39,259 bases of DNA. Source: Mansonella perstans (lineage: Eukaryota; Nematoda; Chromadorea; Rhabditida; Onchocercidae). Position numbers and translations under genes: made by a program. Below the pieces are notes generated by a model. It ran no database searches. It saw only the letters and a list, made by a program, of their open reading frames with translations, and was not told the origin of the DNA. The first letter of the stretch is position 1; every line of letters starts with the position of its first letter. Positions 11,976 to 28,999 of the stretch are shown here, in pieces. The stretch is taken from contig JBAMDO010000332.1 of assembly GCA_037074765.1 (NCBI GenBank), positions 1 through 39,259 of the forward strand, written 5' to 3'.

Positions 11976-14455
11976 TTAAAAGCAATCGTAAATTATAGTT
12001 TCAAAATTTTTGTTTAGTATTTACGTCATTCCTGCTTGGTTTTTTTTCCGCCTGCCTACTTCAGCTTAAAATTCACATTTATTCATTTCGATCCATCTAG
12101 ACACTCGCTCTATATAATTTATTTTTTCATAGGAAATTTAAATAAGTAGTGTCTTGTAAGTATTACAAAATGGTGATGGATAGATTATTGATTAGCACTA
12201 ATTAATTTCTCATTTGTTACAATTGCACTTAAATTAGTATTTAATTTTAATAGTTTTGTGTTAAAATTACGAGATTTTTCTGGATGCACCAATTTCTTTT
12301 TTTCTGTTGCCTTTTTTTAACCTTGCTTTCGTTTTTGATAATTTCATTTGATGAAATTTTTGTCCATTGCTAATTCAGATATGATGATTTGGAAATGCGA
12401 ATTCGGCGTATAAAAGTTTTGGAAATCAAAATCTTTGGTTTAAAGAAATTTCAGATTTAATTTAATTCTAAAAATTTGTTCAAAAACATGTTTTAAAAAG
12501 CAAGCAAATTTTAAATTATCATTAATGGAAATGTTTGTGTTTTGTCAATTTATGAAATTTGCATGAAAAATTCCAAATGCAGTTGCAATGATCGAATCTG
12601 CTTCTACTTATTTGGTAAAGCTCATTCGTCAGAAGCTTGAAAAATTTTCACAAATAAATTTCATTAAAAACTGTGAACGAAGTTAGAATGATCCAGCTCC
12701 GGAGTACTTTCGATCTTCTTCGACTTTTTTTTATATTAAATTTAATGCGTGGAATAAATAAGTTATAACTGTTGCCAGTTAGAGTTGGTTCGCTATTTAA
12801 TTTACTTCTCTGTTTTAAAAAACTTAAAATTCAATGCTTTTGAGAGAAAATAAGAAATTTAAACTAAAATGAGCCTTGCTTTTTCGAAGATTAGTAACAT
12901 TTTTTTGATCATGCTTTGCTGTTTTTGTTAAACAAAATAAATCACTCTTAATGAAAAATTAAATTGGAATTGATATTTTGCCGTAGAAATTTTCATATTT
13001 TGTTCTACTATTTTCAAGCAATCTTAAGATCGGTTTTTCTGTATTCAATCATTAATTACTGAAATTAATCAAGTTAGCTAGCTGCCATTCTAAACTTTCT
13101 GGGATTAATGAGTCAATTTCAATCGGAACTAGATAAATTTTAGTTTCTTTTTTAAAGCAGTCAACGTTTTGTCTTCCTGTCAAAAATTAAGCTATTTATT
13201 GTATTTTAAAGTAAAAACAATCAAAGCAAATTTCATTTCAAAAATTCGTTATTTCAAATTTAGGCTTTCCTGATTTGTGAGAAAGTAATATGTATATTAA
13301 ACAGTAAGTAATGAAAATATTCAAACTTAAATTATTTGCTAGATTTTGCAAGGTGCAATAATGACAAAAAAATTTTAGCTATATACTAAAAGTGTCAAAA
13401 AAATTTCAGTATATATATCTTCAGTCGGAAAAACTAAAATTGATGAAATTATTCTTTTTTACATTTAAATGAATATTTCAAATATATACTGAGATTTTTA
13501 AAAAAATAAGTTTTTTTTTGCATACGAATATTAATTTCGAATAATTTCTTCCTCTTTGCATTTTATTCAATTGTTCATTTTTAGATAATTAGCTTTGTAT
13601 TCTTACTGAAATAATTATTAAAATATTACACAGTGATTTTTAAATGCTTACTTGTTCCAACAAATAATAAATATGAAAATTCAAATTTAAGTAAAAATTT
13701 TGTGTAATGCTCTTTTGCATATATTTTTATCATTTCTATTTAAAAAAATTTTTGATTATAAATATTGAACTAAATCATTTTTGATCATCAATGCTGAATA
13801 ATTTAAACTTTTCAATCGCTACTTTGAACGATACAATCAGTTTTATCATTATTTATTAATTCAATTACTTTTAATCACCTTTGATTAACAAGTTAACATT
13901 AACAAGTTTTATCTTAACTAGCAATATTCAATAATTCAATCATTTCTGATTATTACAATTCAATAGTTTAATCGTTTTTGTTCATCACTAACTAATAATT
14001 TGTTTTGGCTATCAATCTTAATTATCACTGTTTAGTAACGTAATCATTTTTAATTGTTACTATTTCCAATTTAATATTTTCCTTATAATTAGCTTAAAAA
14101 TTAAAATTTTTAATTATTTCTATTTAAAAACTCAAAACTTTTCACATTCGACAAGTGTTTCCGATTGAAAAAAAAATATCCGATTGAAATTATTATTGAT
14201 AAAATATATATGTTATTAATTAATTATGAAGAAAAATGAATTTATGATTGTCTTTTTTCAGAATTTTGCAATTTTTGTAGCAATATATTTTTGCATTATT
14301 ATTAATTAACATTAATAATTAAAATAGTGATAAATATATATTTTTATTTAATCTTTTCATTGTAAGGAAGATAGAGGTTCGTCGCCAACCATCACCCAAG
14401 CGGAACACCATTTTCCATACGTCATCACAGGGACTCAGAATAGAAAACTGTCCAG

Positions 14456-14903
14456 GAGTTCAATTATCTTGGCATAATCGCTAACGCTAGACAATAGAAT
14501 AACTAAAGCATTTAGGGTCTTCGAAAAGTTTTATGAAGACAAACATTTGAAAAACAATACCAAAACTGTTATTTATAGAGCCACCGTACTACCTATTCTT
14601 TTGTAAGGATCTAAATTCTAGATCATCTACCGCCACCATCTCCTCGAACTTTCTTCAGCGTTGCAGCTCAATCCTCAACATCCACTGCACTGATCGTGTT
14701 ACAAATGAGACAGTTCAATAGGCAGCTATCATCAGTATTGAAGCTATTCGCTGAGTATGTAGTATGTGGGGAAGGACAGCGTTGAAGGTCACCGTCTACC
14801 GAAGATTGTCCTGTGTGGCTAAATTGCCATCGGCTCTCGCATGAGAGAGTATGAGAGGTGCCCCTAAAAAGCGATATAAAGATTTTCTAAAGCAGTATCT
14901 ACC
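14456..14903 (+). mobile_element. degenerate non-LTR retrotransposon reverse-transcriptase relic
   Basis: Conceptual translation in shifting frames gives, in order, EFNYLG, then DNRITKAF, FEKFYEDKHLKNNTK, VIYRATVLPILL, RCSSILNIHC, DRVTNE, ISIEAI, HRLPKIVLCG and PKKRYKDFLKQ. These blocks are the thumb and C-terminal region of RTE/CR1-like endonuclease-reverse transcriptase polyproteins, in the family's order. Several in-frame stops (for example after LPILL and in place of the W of GSxxW) and at least two frameshifts show that it is dead. The 5' part, including endonuclease and catalytic core, is absent. An ORF of 131 codons follows at 14919-15314 on plus; I could not tie it to the element. Confidence 0.82.
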
Positions 14904-14909
14904 TTAATT

Positions 14910-17900
14910 TCAATCAAATTGACTGCCAAAAATGGATACTGGTTTACTCTAGCATCCAGTTGGGAGTATGGTGACACACAATTCATAATGCTGCTATTTC
15001 CTTTAAAATTATCCGTAAAATCAATGCCGAGAAGATATCGCAGAAAAATCCGCGCACTATCTACATTACCCAAGAAGATTTCCGCTACATCCCATGCAAT
15101 CATATTTGCATATCACGTATTATTTTTGTTAATTACAAGCGAGTCTGTATCAAGCGTGGATGAAATCCTGCAAATCTTTGTTCGCGAAGCCAAGCCACGA
15201 CGACATTTTTTTGCATTGATTTCTGAACTTTATTTTACTCTGTTACTTTATTACATACTTTATTATTTACTTATGCTTGATCATCTATTTGCTTACCATT
15301 ATTTTTGCTTATGATTACGTGGCAGTAGTACGTACTTGGTTATTTTATATAAGACGTGTATATCACGTGAACAAAAATATTCAGTGCACATATGTTTCGT
15401 GAAGAATAATGAAAGGAATACTTCAATTTGAGTTTAAAACTATTTTAGCATATAATTGTTTCTAGATTTATCTATCTGGTTAGTACGACTAGAATTATTA
15501 TGCTGATAAGCTAAATTCTTAAAATGATTGAAATAATATTTGTTTCAAATCTCAGTTTGGTTTAATTTCTTAAAGTTTATTTTTTTCAAACAAGACTAAA
15601 TAAATTAGTAATTAAGTAATTAAGTGAATAATCAGATAATGAACAACGCATTTCATTTCCTAACAAATATGTTGTAATATTTATATTTTTAATGAAAAGT
15701 CATAAAAAACAAAAAAATATTATTATGCTTTTACTCGTTTCTTACTTAACAATAAAAGCTTATTTCAAAAATTGTTTGCTAATTTTTTTTTAAATCTCTC
15801 TCAATTTTAAGAAGAAACCTGAAAAATAATACTTTTTTTTGTTTCTTTCATTTTTTAAAACATTGTAATAATTGTAATAATAATTGAAGAGTTAGAAGGG
15901 GGTGCAAAAATTGCTTTTTTTTAAATGTCATTTTACTGATTGCCTTTTTTAATTAGCATCATGCAAAAATATTTGTTTTTGTCATAAAAAAACGAAAGCA
16001 CTTTTTTGCATTAAGAAAATTTTTCCAAAAATAATAAACCAATACATAAATATAGTTAATTAATTAATTATTGCTCGATAATTAATTGTGTGAAAGGATA
16101 TATCAGTGTTTGTATTTGACAAAATCTAAGTTATAAAATAACAATTGCTTAATCAATAGACTTTTTATTTGGAAATCCCAAAGATCTGTTATTTTCCGGG
16201 ATTTCTACCTCAAAAATTTGCAAAGATTTTTTTTCAACTTTTACCACAAATATAAAATGCATCGGTAAAGTTGAAAGTAATAGGGCGACACTCAATTGAT
16301 AAGTTCCTAACAAGGTGTTTTTTTCTCAAATTAAAGAATGCAGTAGTAATCGTATTGAGCATTTTAACTGAAGGAAAATATGGTGAATATATATAAATGT
16401 GCAAATAAATAGAAATACCAATATTGCGCAGCATAGCAATAATGATTGATTCAAAAAGTGTCGTAAAAAATAAAAAATTTGCATGTATCCATTCACAGTT
16501 AGTAATTTACATTTACATGTAGTAATTATTGATTGATCATAAAAAGGTAAAGTTATACAGCATAGCAGTATTGATTGATTTTAAAAGGAACACAGTTATT
16601 GATTGGTAATTTTTAAAGTTAATTTTCAAAATGCTACTTCAATATTCAATTATTATCATTTTAAAACATTCCTTTCTTTTGCAAAAAAAAGATGATTTGA
16701 TAAAATTGTTATGATGTGAATTGCATATTGTGAAGGTAAAATTTACATTTTGCACTGTTTAATAATTTAATGAAAAATATAAAAAAACAAAACAAGGCAC
16801 AGTAGAATGTATGTTTGACTGTGAAATATCGTTTCTGTTTACTACTTTCTCTTCGTTCCTTTAAATTTCGAAAAAAAAATTTTAAGCCATAGGACGAAGG
16901 ATATATCGGCTATTACAACAGCAATAGCAATAACAACTAAAAAGTGATAATTTAAAATTTGGATCATCTGTAAACAACTACAGTTGTTTCTGTTTTCTTT
17001 CATTCTCAGTCTATATAGTCTAATAAAACAAAAATAATATTGTTGAATATTTGATTAAATATTATTTTAACTGTTTGAGAAACAAGCTAAATTTCAAATT
17101 ATGGAAATAAATTTTTTTCAATTTCAAATTCTGAATACATTTACTAACTAATTTAATTACAAGTACCATTCTGATCAGTGTGTCCATTGGAATAAAAGTG
17201 TTTTCAACGATTTGTAAAACTTTATGAAATCTATCCTTGCAAGCCGTACAGTTTAACAAGCAAATATAAGTTATCAAGATTTTAGTTAATGACCAACAGA
17301 AAAAGCAACTATTACCTCGTCTATGGTTACAAATTGAGGCTTTAAACAAACGTATTTGCAGACAATCTGAATTATTACGATTTCAGCTAAACATGTTAAT
17401 TTATTATTAATTAACTTAAATTGCAATTATTCACATCTAAAATCTTGGTTAATTAATTGAAGAATTCTGAAACGTTTACATTTATATAATTTTCATTGCT
17501 CATTTAGTAAATTTTATTTTTTGTTAAAAATAAATTTGAATTAAACACAGGTTTTTTGTAATTATTTACTTATTTCCAAATTATTATTCATTTCGAATTT
17601 TTGTTATCTTGAACACTTTCGAACAAAGTAAATATTCAATTACAGTTGCAATTTCTAATACTTTTCCTTTCTTCGAATTTTCTAACGTTTTTATCAAACG
17701 ATTCATCAAATAGTATTGGAGGAAAGATTAATTCTTAAATTCAGTGCATTTTAATTGAAACACTACTTTTACATAGGCTTATGCAGTAAATTTATTTGGC
17801 ATATCATTTTTAGAAATGTATATGATTTCGATCTTATATATTAATTTGTATTCTATATCAGCAATATTGAAATATCACGTCCCGCACGTTATCGTATCAT

Positions 17901-19596
17901 TTTACTGATAAATTTGTATCAATACGCTATTTATTCGGTACATTTCTTGCTTTCTTATATCATTTTTGCTAAACTTTTTCTTTTACTTTGATTGTAAACA
18001 ATTCTGCTGTATCGATTATGACTTTTTGTGATAGCGCTAAAATTCAATTTGATTTTAGCGCCTTTTTTTTGCTGAGTTTTTCATTTAACTCATTAAATTT
18101 ATTTTTGATTTACGAATAAATACTCATCGATTTAATTTTGTTCTCTCCGCTATTATCTAATTTCATTCGTATTTATCATTTGTTAAAATCAAAAAATTAT
18201 TAATTTAATTCTTCGAAGAAAAATTTCACAAATTATTTGGCAAAAAGTCAATTAGTCTTTTGTGATAATTACTTTAATTCGTTTTATTTCATTCACAATT
18301 AATGCAATTTAATTCTTATATAATCTGTCCATTTGCATTTCAATGCATTTTATATGCTTGAAAACAAAAATTTCAATACAAAATTGAAAATATTTTTCAA
18401 ATAAAAAAATAATTTAGCCTTTTTTGCAGCTTCTTCATTCAATTTTTTTGCCAGAAATTAGTGTGTGTCCGTGTATATACGTATACGTATATTAAATTTT
18501 TTTGAAAATTCTTCAAAAAGCGTTCGTCTAAATCCAGCTTACAGATCACGTATGTACACGTGTTCACGCAGGTTATTTCTCCATAACTTTTGAATTTGTA
18601 TTTTAAAGTGTATGCCTGAATCAAGTTCGCAACTGACTTATTGGAATATCACTTCTTGCTATTTCTTACTTCAAAAATAGCAATTGATTCCTTTTTACTG
18701 AATGACTCAGTTTAAAAAATAATAAATTTATTTTTATGAAAAAAATCATCCCTTTTTTCTTTTTCTTTCACTCTCTACTCATTGATCAGAATTTGTGATA
18801 TATTATTTCACTCCATTTTATCTCTTCCCTTCATCAGCCGTTTTAGTTTTCAGTTTTAACAGCAAAATATAAAAATGAAAAAAAAAGAAGCGAAAGTTTG
18901 TTTTGTTACATTCAATAATTTTTCATTTTGCTGCACTCAACAACGGAAGACGAAATTTTTTATCTTTTTAACCAATTTGATCTTTAAGAATAAAATTTTA
19001 AATTAATTAGTCTAGTAAATTAATGAGGGCTAAACAATCCTGAGGCTATTTTTGCATTTTCTCAATAATTCAATTTATTAATCTACAATTATTATTTTGC
19101 AACTGATATTATCTCTAAGACGAATTAAAAAACTTGAAAATAATTGAGCTGCTTTGTAATTGAATAATAAATTTGATTCAATTTTTTTTTGTCACTTAAA
19201 TGGAAAAACAAAAAAGGATTTGAGTGTCAATTTAACATAATTCCAGGCATAGGTAAATTTGCTAAGAAATGAAAAATTTCGAATATTAAATCGACATTTC
19301 AAATTCAATTTATTTGTGGGAAAAAAACGAAAAGGAATTGACGTAGTAGTGATAAGTGCAAGAAAATAACAAAAAGCGTTCAGCATTTTCAAATCGTTTC
19401 CAAATTACGATATTCACATTATTCGATACTAATATTATTGCGATATATATATTATTATCACACTGACATTATTACGATATTAGTTTGTAATAATTAATTG
19501 AAACTGATCCTCTTTTTAGTATTTTCGCAAAATCCGTTTTCCGTATAATCGATATCTGTTTATGGCAAGTCATAGGAAGTCGCCGCAGATTTTCCA
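14910..19596. other. intergenic stretch without a firm gene
   Basis: The ORFs here (for example 14919-15314 + and 17062-17349 -) show no recognisable motif. A possible exon-like plus-strand reading lies at 17289-17409. A palindromic TATACGTATACGTATA stretch lies near 18475-18490. The 3' end of this interval should include the promoter of the K+ channel gene, but no element is evident. Confidence 0.35.
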
Positions 19597-19667
19597 GTTA
19601 ATATTTTGGGTAAGGTAAAGCATTTCGATAGGGTGGAAAAAGAAAGGAAATTTATATGTGGCGGTGA

Positions 19668-24186
<4,519 letters not shown>

Positions 24187-24389
24187 TCGATCAATTTGTA
24201 AAACATTTTTACTAGCACCTTTTTTATTTGGATTTTCATTTTCTTTTTTAAATTTAAGAAAATGATATAATAATTTTAAGGTTGTTATTATTTTCAGGAA
24301 TTGAAAATTATCACAAAGTATCTTTTTCTTCTTTATCTTTCTCTTTATTTCTCCACTTAGCTTCAAGCAAAGATTTTTGAAGTAAAAAT

Positions 24390-24395
24390 AATAAA
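24390..24395 (+). terminator. candidate polyadenylation signal for the K+ channel gene
   Basis: AATAAA about 205 bases after the stop codon at 24184-24186. In such AT-rich sequence the hexamer is common, so this is only a candidate. Confidence 0.3.
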
Positions 24396-25895
24396 TTACT
24401 GCTACTTAGCCGATATACTGGAAATAATTTTAGATAGTTTACATTGCTTTATATCAGGTTTCTTTCATACCGGATTACTGTAGCAGTAAATTCAAAAAAC
24501 CGGTTATTGATTTCTACTGTAAGATATATTACAAAAGCAATTGCTCACAACTGTAAATTCATGGATAATAATTCGAATCAATCACTTATAAATTCCATTT
24601 TGAAATTATCTCTTGAGAAATGCTATACACAAAAAAGAGAAATTCCTTTAAAACTGTAATTTCGTATTTTTGAAAAAACTATCAAGGTTTTGAAACAAAA
24701 ATAATTCGTTGTTTTATGCTCAATAAATTTGAAATTCATTTGTTTGCTTTTTCATCAAATCTGAAATTTGTTTACTTTTGTCAGTTTTTTAATGTTACAT
24801 AAAATGAAATGTAATTTTGATAAAATTAATGCTATAAATTAAAATGAAAATGTTGCTTAGATAAATGGTATATACGTGTGCGTGTGTGCATGTGCCATCT
24901 TTATCAGCAACACGACTAATTATAATTAGAATTGATTAATTACAATTAATATTCGCGAACTGGAAACGTTCAGAATTATAAAAATCAATACAATCCGTTT
25001 GTATCCGAATAGCGTGGCTTAGCTGCACGAAGATAATTTCAAATGGATTTCACCTATTTTATATTTGAGCGGCGCTAACTGATTACACTATCGATGTGGA
25101 ATAGACAAATCAGGCTGATCCCAAATTATTCCACTGTTGTTGCATTTATTCCCTTTCAAAGTTTTTCATTCATTCTGCTCATGATTTTTTTAAATTTCCA
25201 ATTGAATTTCTCGAAGAAAAACTTTTATGGTTTTTTCCCACGAAAAAGTTTACTTTTAATCAGAGTTTTCTTCAAATTCAAATCATTACTTCCATTTTGC
25301 ATTTAAAAATGACATAATTAAACGGTATAAATCAATCATTCGTCACATCAGACTAACATTTAAAACGCAATTTGAAAATTTTTTGCAAAAACATAATGCT
25401 ATTCAAAAAAATTATTGAAAAACGAAATATTAATATATTCAAAAAGTTCTGCTTAACTGAAATTTGCAAAATTTTTAAAGCTTATTTATCTCAGGAATCG
25501 TGTTTTTATTCCTATGATGAATAAGCTTCTTACGGATTATATTTCCAGCTAAAGATAAGTCAAGCCAAGTATTCTTTGCTGCTCATAATTCAATGAATTT
25601 CGTGACTTAAAGATAAAATGTTTCTGGGCATGTTATTAATATTGTTCAAATTAACCTAATGGTGCAACAATATTTTTAATATCTTATGCTCAGCGCAAAT
25701 GTTAAATTAGTTTTTAGAAAGTAATTTCACAAATCACAATTCATTGATAAAATGAGGATTTTCAACTATGTCAATTTATTACCCTTTGCTATTTCCGATA
25801 AAATCAACATTGAGGAGAAAAGGCAATATAGTCAATTGATAGCCTAGACTATCCAACGTTCAGATCAGGGATTGTTGTTATTCTGTCGACTACGC
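24396..25895. other. no feature recognised
   Basis: AT-rich with a short GT/CG dinucleotide run near 24875-24895. Small ORFs at 24444-24659 and 25094-25306 (+) have no family signal. A slightly GC-richer patch at about 25005-25095 has no identifiable content. Confidence 0.35.
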
Positions 25896-25898
25896 GAA

Positions 25899-26025
25899 TT
25901 TGAGTTAAAATTGAATTGAGTTGAGTTGTGTTGAGTTGAGTTGTGTCGACTTGAGTTGTATCGAGTTAAGTTGTGTCGAGTTATGTTATGTTGAGTTGAG
26001 TTATGTTGAGTTGAGTTGTGTTGAA
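25899..26025. repeat. TTGAG/TTGTG pentanucleotide array
   Basis: About 25 imperfect 5-base units, mainly ttgag with ttgtg, tcgag and ttatg variants, ending at ttgaagg. Higher-order doublets (ttgagttgag followed by ttgtg) recur. It abuts the LTR-like block at 26026-26412. Confidence 0.85.
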
Positions 26026-26412
26026 GGTGCACACACCACAACTTAGGTAATTAAACCTTTATTAGAAAAATTGGTTAACGCGAAATATAACGACAATACA
26101 AAGATCGCAACGCAAACTGAATAAGAAATGAATAAGAAATTCAATAAAAAATAAATACAATAAAAGCGTGGACATAATGATACCAAACCACTCGCTGAAA
26201 TGAATAAACAAAAAATGGTATTGGTGGAAGGATTGACAGCTTATATAGGGAGAGAAGATGGGGGGATCAATGGTTTAATACAATGGTCAAAACATCAAAA
26301 TAGTAGAAGAGGAAGGATTGATAGATTATGGTAGATAGATCTCTTAAGCAATTGCTAGTGGAGCATTTTCTTTATGACATAAATACAAAAGACGTAAGTT
26401 TAGATAACACCA
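26026..26412 (-). mobile_element. possible solo LTR
   Basis: On the minus strand the block starts near TGTTATCTAAAC and ends ...CACCTTCAACA. It holds a TATA-like CCTATATAA (26250-26242) and, about 185 bases downstream, an AATAAA (26063-26058). TG...CA ends, a promoter-like element and a polyadenylation signal are what a retroviral-type LTR shows. I cannot see a target-site duplication or any internal coding region, and the boundaries are guesses. Confidence 0.3.
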
Positions 26413-26883
26413 AAGAAACATGGGAAGTAAATCTAAGGATTGTAAAATTAATTGAATGACTCATAATGTCATTAACGTTTATTTACAATTTGATTTATTG
26501 ACTTATTGGAAGTTTCGCGACATTCATTTCCATTCATTTCATATTCACGACGCCATTAATCAACGAAAAGAAAAGATGAGGTATCGGGAGTGGAAAAAGA
26601 ATTTTTCTTTCAAAAATTTTAATGATTATTTTCTGATAGTTAAAATAATATTAGCGAATTAATATAGTGGTATAATTGTTAGATTTGCTCCTTTTCTTGT
26701 CCTACATTTTCCTATCTCCCTCCCCGATAGCCTTTCTAGGCCTTTGCATCGTTCTTATTGATTTCCACCGCTAGTCCGTTAAACGGATATGTTAACGAAA
26801 TGACAAATGACAATAAATATATCAATTTTCAATTTCAATGCAGTTACAACAACTTAGAACGATTTCATTTCATTTCTGTCCTC

Positions 26884-28991
26884 CTACCATACTCGACATT
26901 TATGACGAGGATTCATTGGACTTCCCAATGGACAATCAAATGCTTTTGCAAAACCGTCCGAATTCAATAACGGCCCTTTTACTCTGCAATCATTAGAATC
27001 AAAAATTTATGGTTAACAAATCAGTAATTTTGATTTTCATCTTTTTACTTTTAATTATAACAAAATTCTTAGTATTAATCAGTCAATAATAGTGATCCCT
27101 TGTGATTATCTTGAATTTTCATTGTATTGAATCAATAATTCTGAATCAATAGTCCTAAATCATGACATCGTTTTCCTTTTACCTAACAATAACAGCTCAT
27201 TACTACTACTTTTATATTACGCCATTATTAACATCAATTAGTAATATTAATTACCATTATTCATCATCAATGAAATGCATTTGTGTCCGTTTAAAATTCG
27301 AATTTTTGTAAAAGTAATATACCTAATTGGTCCCGGTGAATGTTCGGATGCTCGTAATTTCCTTACCGCTTCCATATCATTCATAGCACCACACCAAATC
27401 TTAAATTAAAAACTGATTTTTAATTGGTACCAATTGATTTATTTCATGAACAATTTCAAAAATTTCAACAACAAATATTTCAAAATTAATTGGTCCATTT
27501 CAAGTTCTGGCATTTAAATATTAAAATTTTTATTTCAAATATTTCTTTTCTTTCTTTTTTCCTGTTTAGACTGGAAAATGCGACAAAAAATTAATTAGTA
27601 TATATTTCAATAATTGCGACAACACTGAAAGTGATTGGATGGTATCGATTTTGTAATGAAAACTTTTCCGTTTTGAAACAAAATTAAAAGGTGAAAAAGC
27701 GAATAAATTTAAAGTAATTAAATTCAAATATCTTTAAATTTTGTTCTTTTTAAGTCAGTTTAGTAAAAAAAAAAGCTTTTTCCGAACTTTTTCGTTTTAT
27801 GCATTTTCAAACAGAAAAAGTTTTTCTCAATAAGGCAAATACATACTCGTTTGACGATAACAAAGAGTTTTCTTCAAATTAGCAAATGTCAATCTGGGCA
27901 TAACTGAGGAAGAATAATTGATCATCTGTTAAGTGTGAGTGTTGCGGGTATTTCTGCGCATATTCTATATACGCCTTGTAGGCTTGTTTTAAAGCGCCAT
28001 TATCCGCTATATTTCCACCCTAAAATGATGCATTTAAGTATTTCTGAACCAAACCTGAATTGAAAAAAAATTTATGGAAGTTTAAAAATTAAGAATTACA
28101 AGAAAAGATTTCTGGAAAACTTGCGTTCAAAGAAAAAATTTTGCTCAATGATCAACATGCCTAATTAGGCTTTCACAATAAAAAAATTTGGAGGATGATA
28201 ATATTTAATGTGGTGTGATGATTGGTTTATCGAAAGTTTTCTAAATGATTATTTTTTAATGAGATTCGTTCAAGAAAAGTGGACCAATTATGTCTAATTA
28301 AACTTAAAGATTGTGATTATATCCTAATAAGGCTTGGAAAAGGAAAAGTTTCTACCTGAGCGGTTTTATCTAGTGTGCTTGTACAAGAAACACTTATGTA
28401 TAATTAAGTCTAATAATTGTGATTATATCCTAATAAGGTCTATAAAAGAAGTTCCTGTGAAACAATTATGTCTAGGAGGATGCACAAGAAAATTTTCCGA
28501 ATTACGCGTGATTAAATTTAATGATAATGATTGTCTTCTAAAGGAGATACAATTGCGATTAACAAGACATAAAGGTACTGAATAAGTTCTTGGAACAATT
28601 AAATTATTGCTTGAAATATATCATCCATATCATTAGTATTCATCACCTAACAATATATTAAGTAATGAAATGATACATTAATGAATATATGAAAAATAAC
28701 AATAAACCGAAATAAAATAACATTAATGATTATAATTAATTAATTAATTCATCACCCAACTAGTTTCTAATTCATCCAATTATTTAAATAATATTCAAAA
28801 TTAAAAAATTACTTAACATACAATTATTGATAACATGAATTTAAAATTACTTTTGTAGTACGACCATTAACAGTCATGCCAATTTGTTTAAGTATAAATG
28901 CTGAATATTGATCTTCAATGCATTTTGCTTCCAATTTAATGTCCCATTCTGTCCCGTTCTTCTCTTCAAATTTTTCAATTGTCCCATTCTC
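26884..28991 (-). pseudogene. C-terminal exons of a neprilysin-like (M13) metallopeptidase, probably dead
   Basis: Four exons in coding order: 28991-28851 (KCIEDQY, ending TVNGRTTK), 28019-27894 (GGNIADNGALKQAY ... QLFFLSYAQ), 27399-27323 (IWCGAM, HSPGPIR) and 26983-26884 ([13 protein letters not shown], then stop). M13 enzymes are zinc ectopeptidases. The C-terminal cysteines, the His of HSP and the Arg matching neprilysin R717 are present. However, GENIADNGG reads GGNIADNGA: the Glu that is the third zinc ligand has become Gly. The donor after 27894 reads AT where frame and phase demand GT. No HExxH exon or N-terminal domain is found up to the next gene. Other phases agree. It is either a decayed copy or a fragment of a non-catalytic paralogue. 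Confidence 0.78.
28265..28585 (+). repeat. tandem repeat of 105-113 bases, coding-like
   Basis: Units start near 28271, 28384 and 28486 with CAAGAAA. Units 1 and 2 share an exact 23-base core (attgtgattatatcct then aataagg); unit 3 is diverged. The plus-strand frame gives LCLIKLKDCDYILIR in unit 1 and LCIIKSNNCDYILIR in unit 2, with VIKFNDNDCLLKEI in unit 3. An ATG ORF (28334-28585, 83 codons) spans the last two and a half units; unit 1 is cut off from it by a stop. I do not recognise the motif. It lies in an intron of the M13 relic, on the opposite strand. Confidence 0.5.
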
Positions 28992-28999
28992 CTACCATT

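Larger units (their letters stand above)
9190..14360. other. long AT-rich stretch without a supported gene
   Basis: I find no exon with family similarity here on either strand. It contains two adjacent hairpins (10813-10881), a purine/AAC-rich patch near 11330-11460, a CA-type microsatellite (11850-11975) and, at about 13755-14060, degenerate repeats of a tcaatcatttttgatta-like unit. Any promoter of the SLC12A8-like locus would lie just above 9002, but I recognise no element. Confidence 0.4.
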
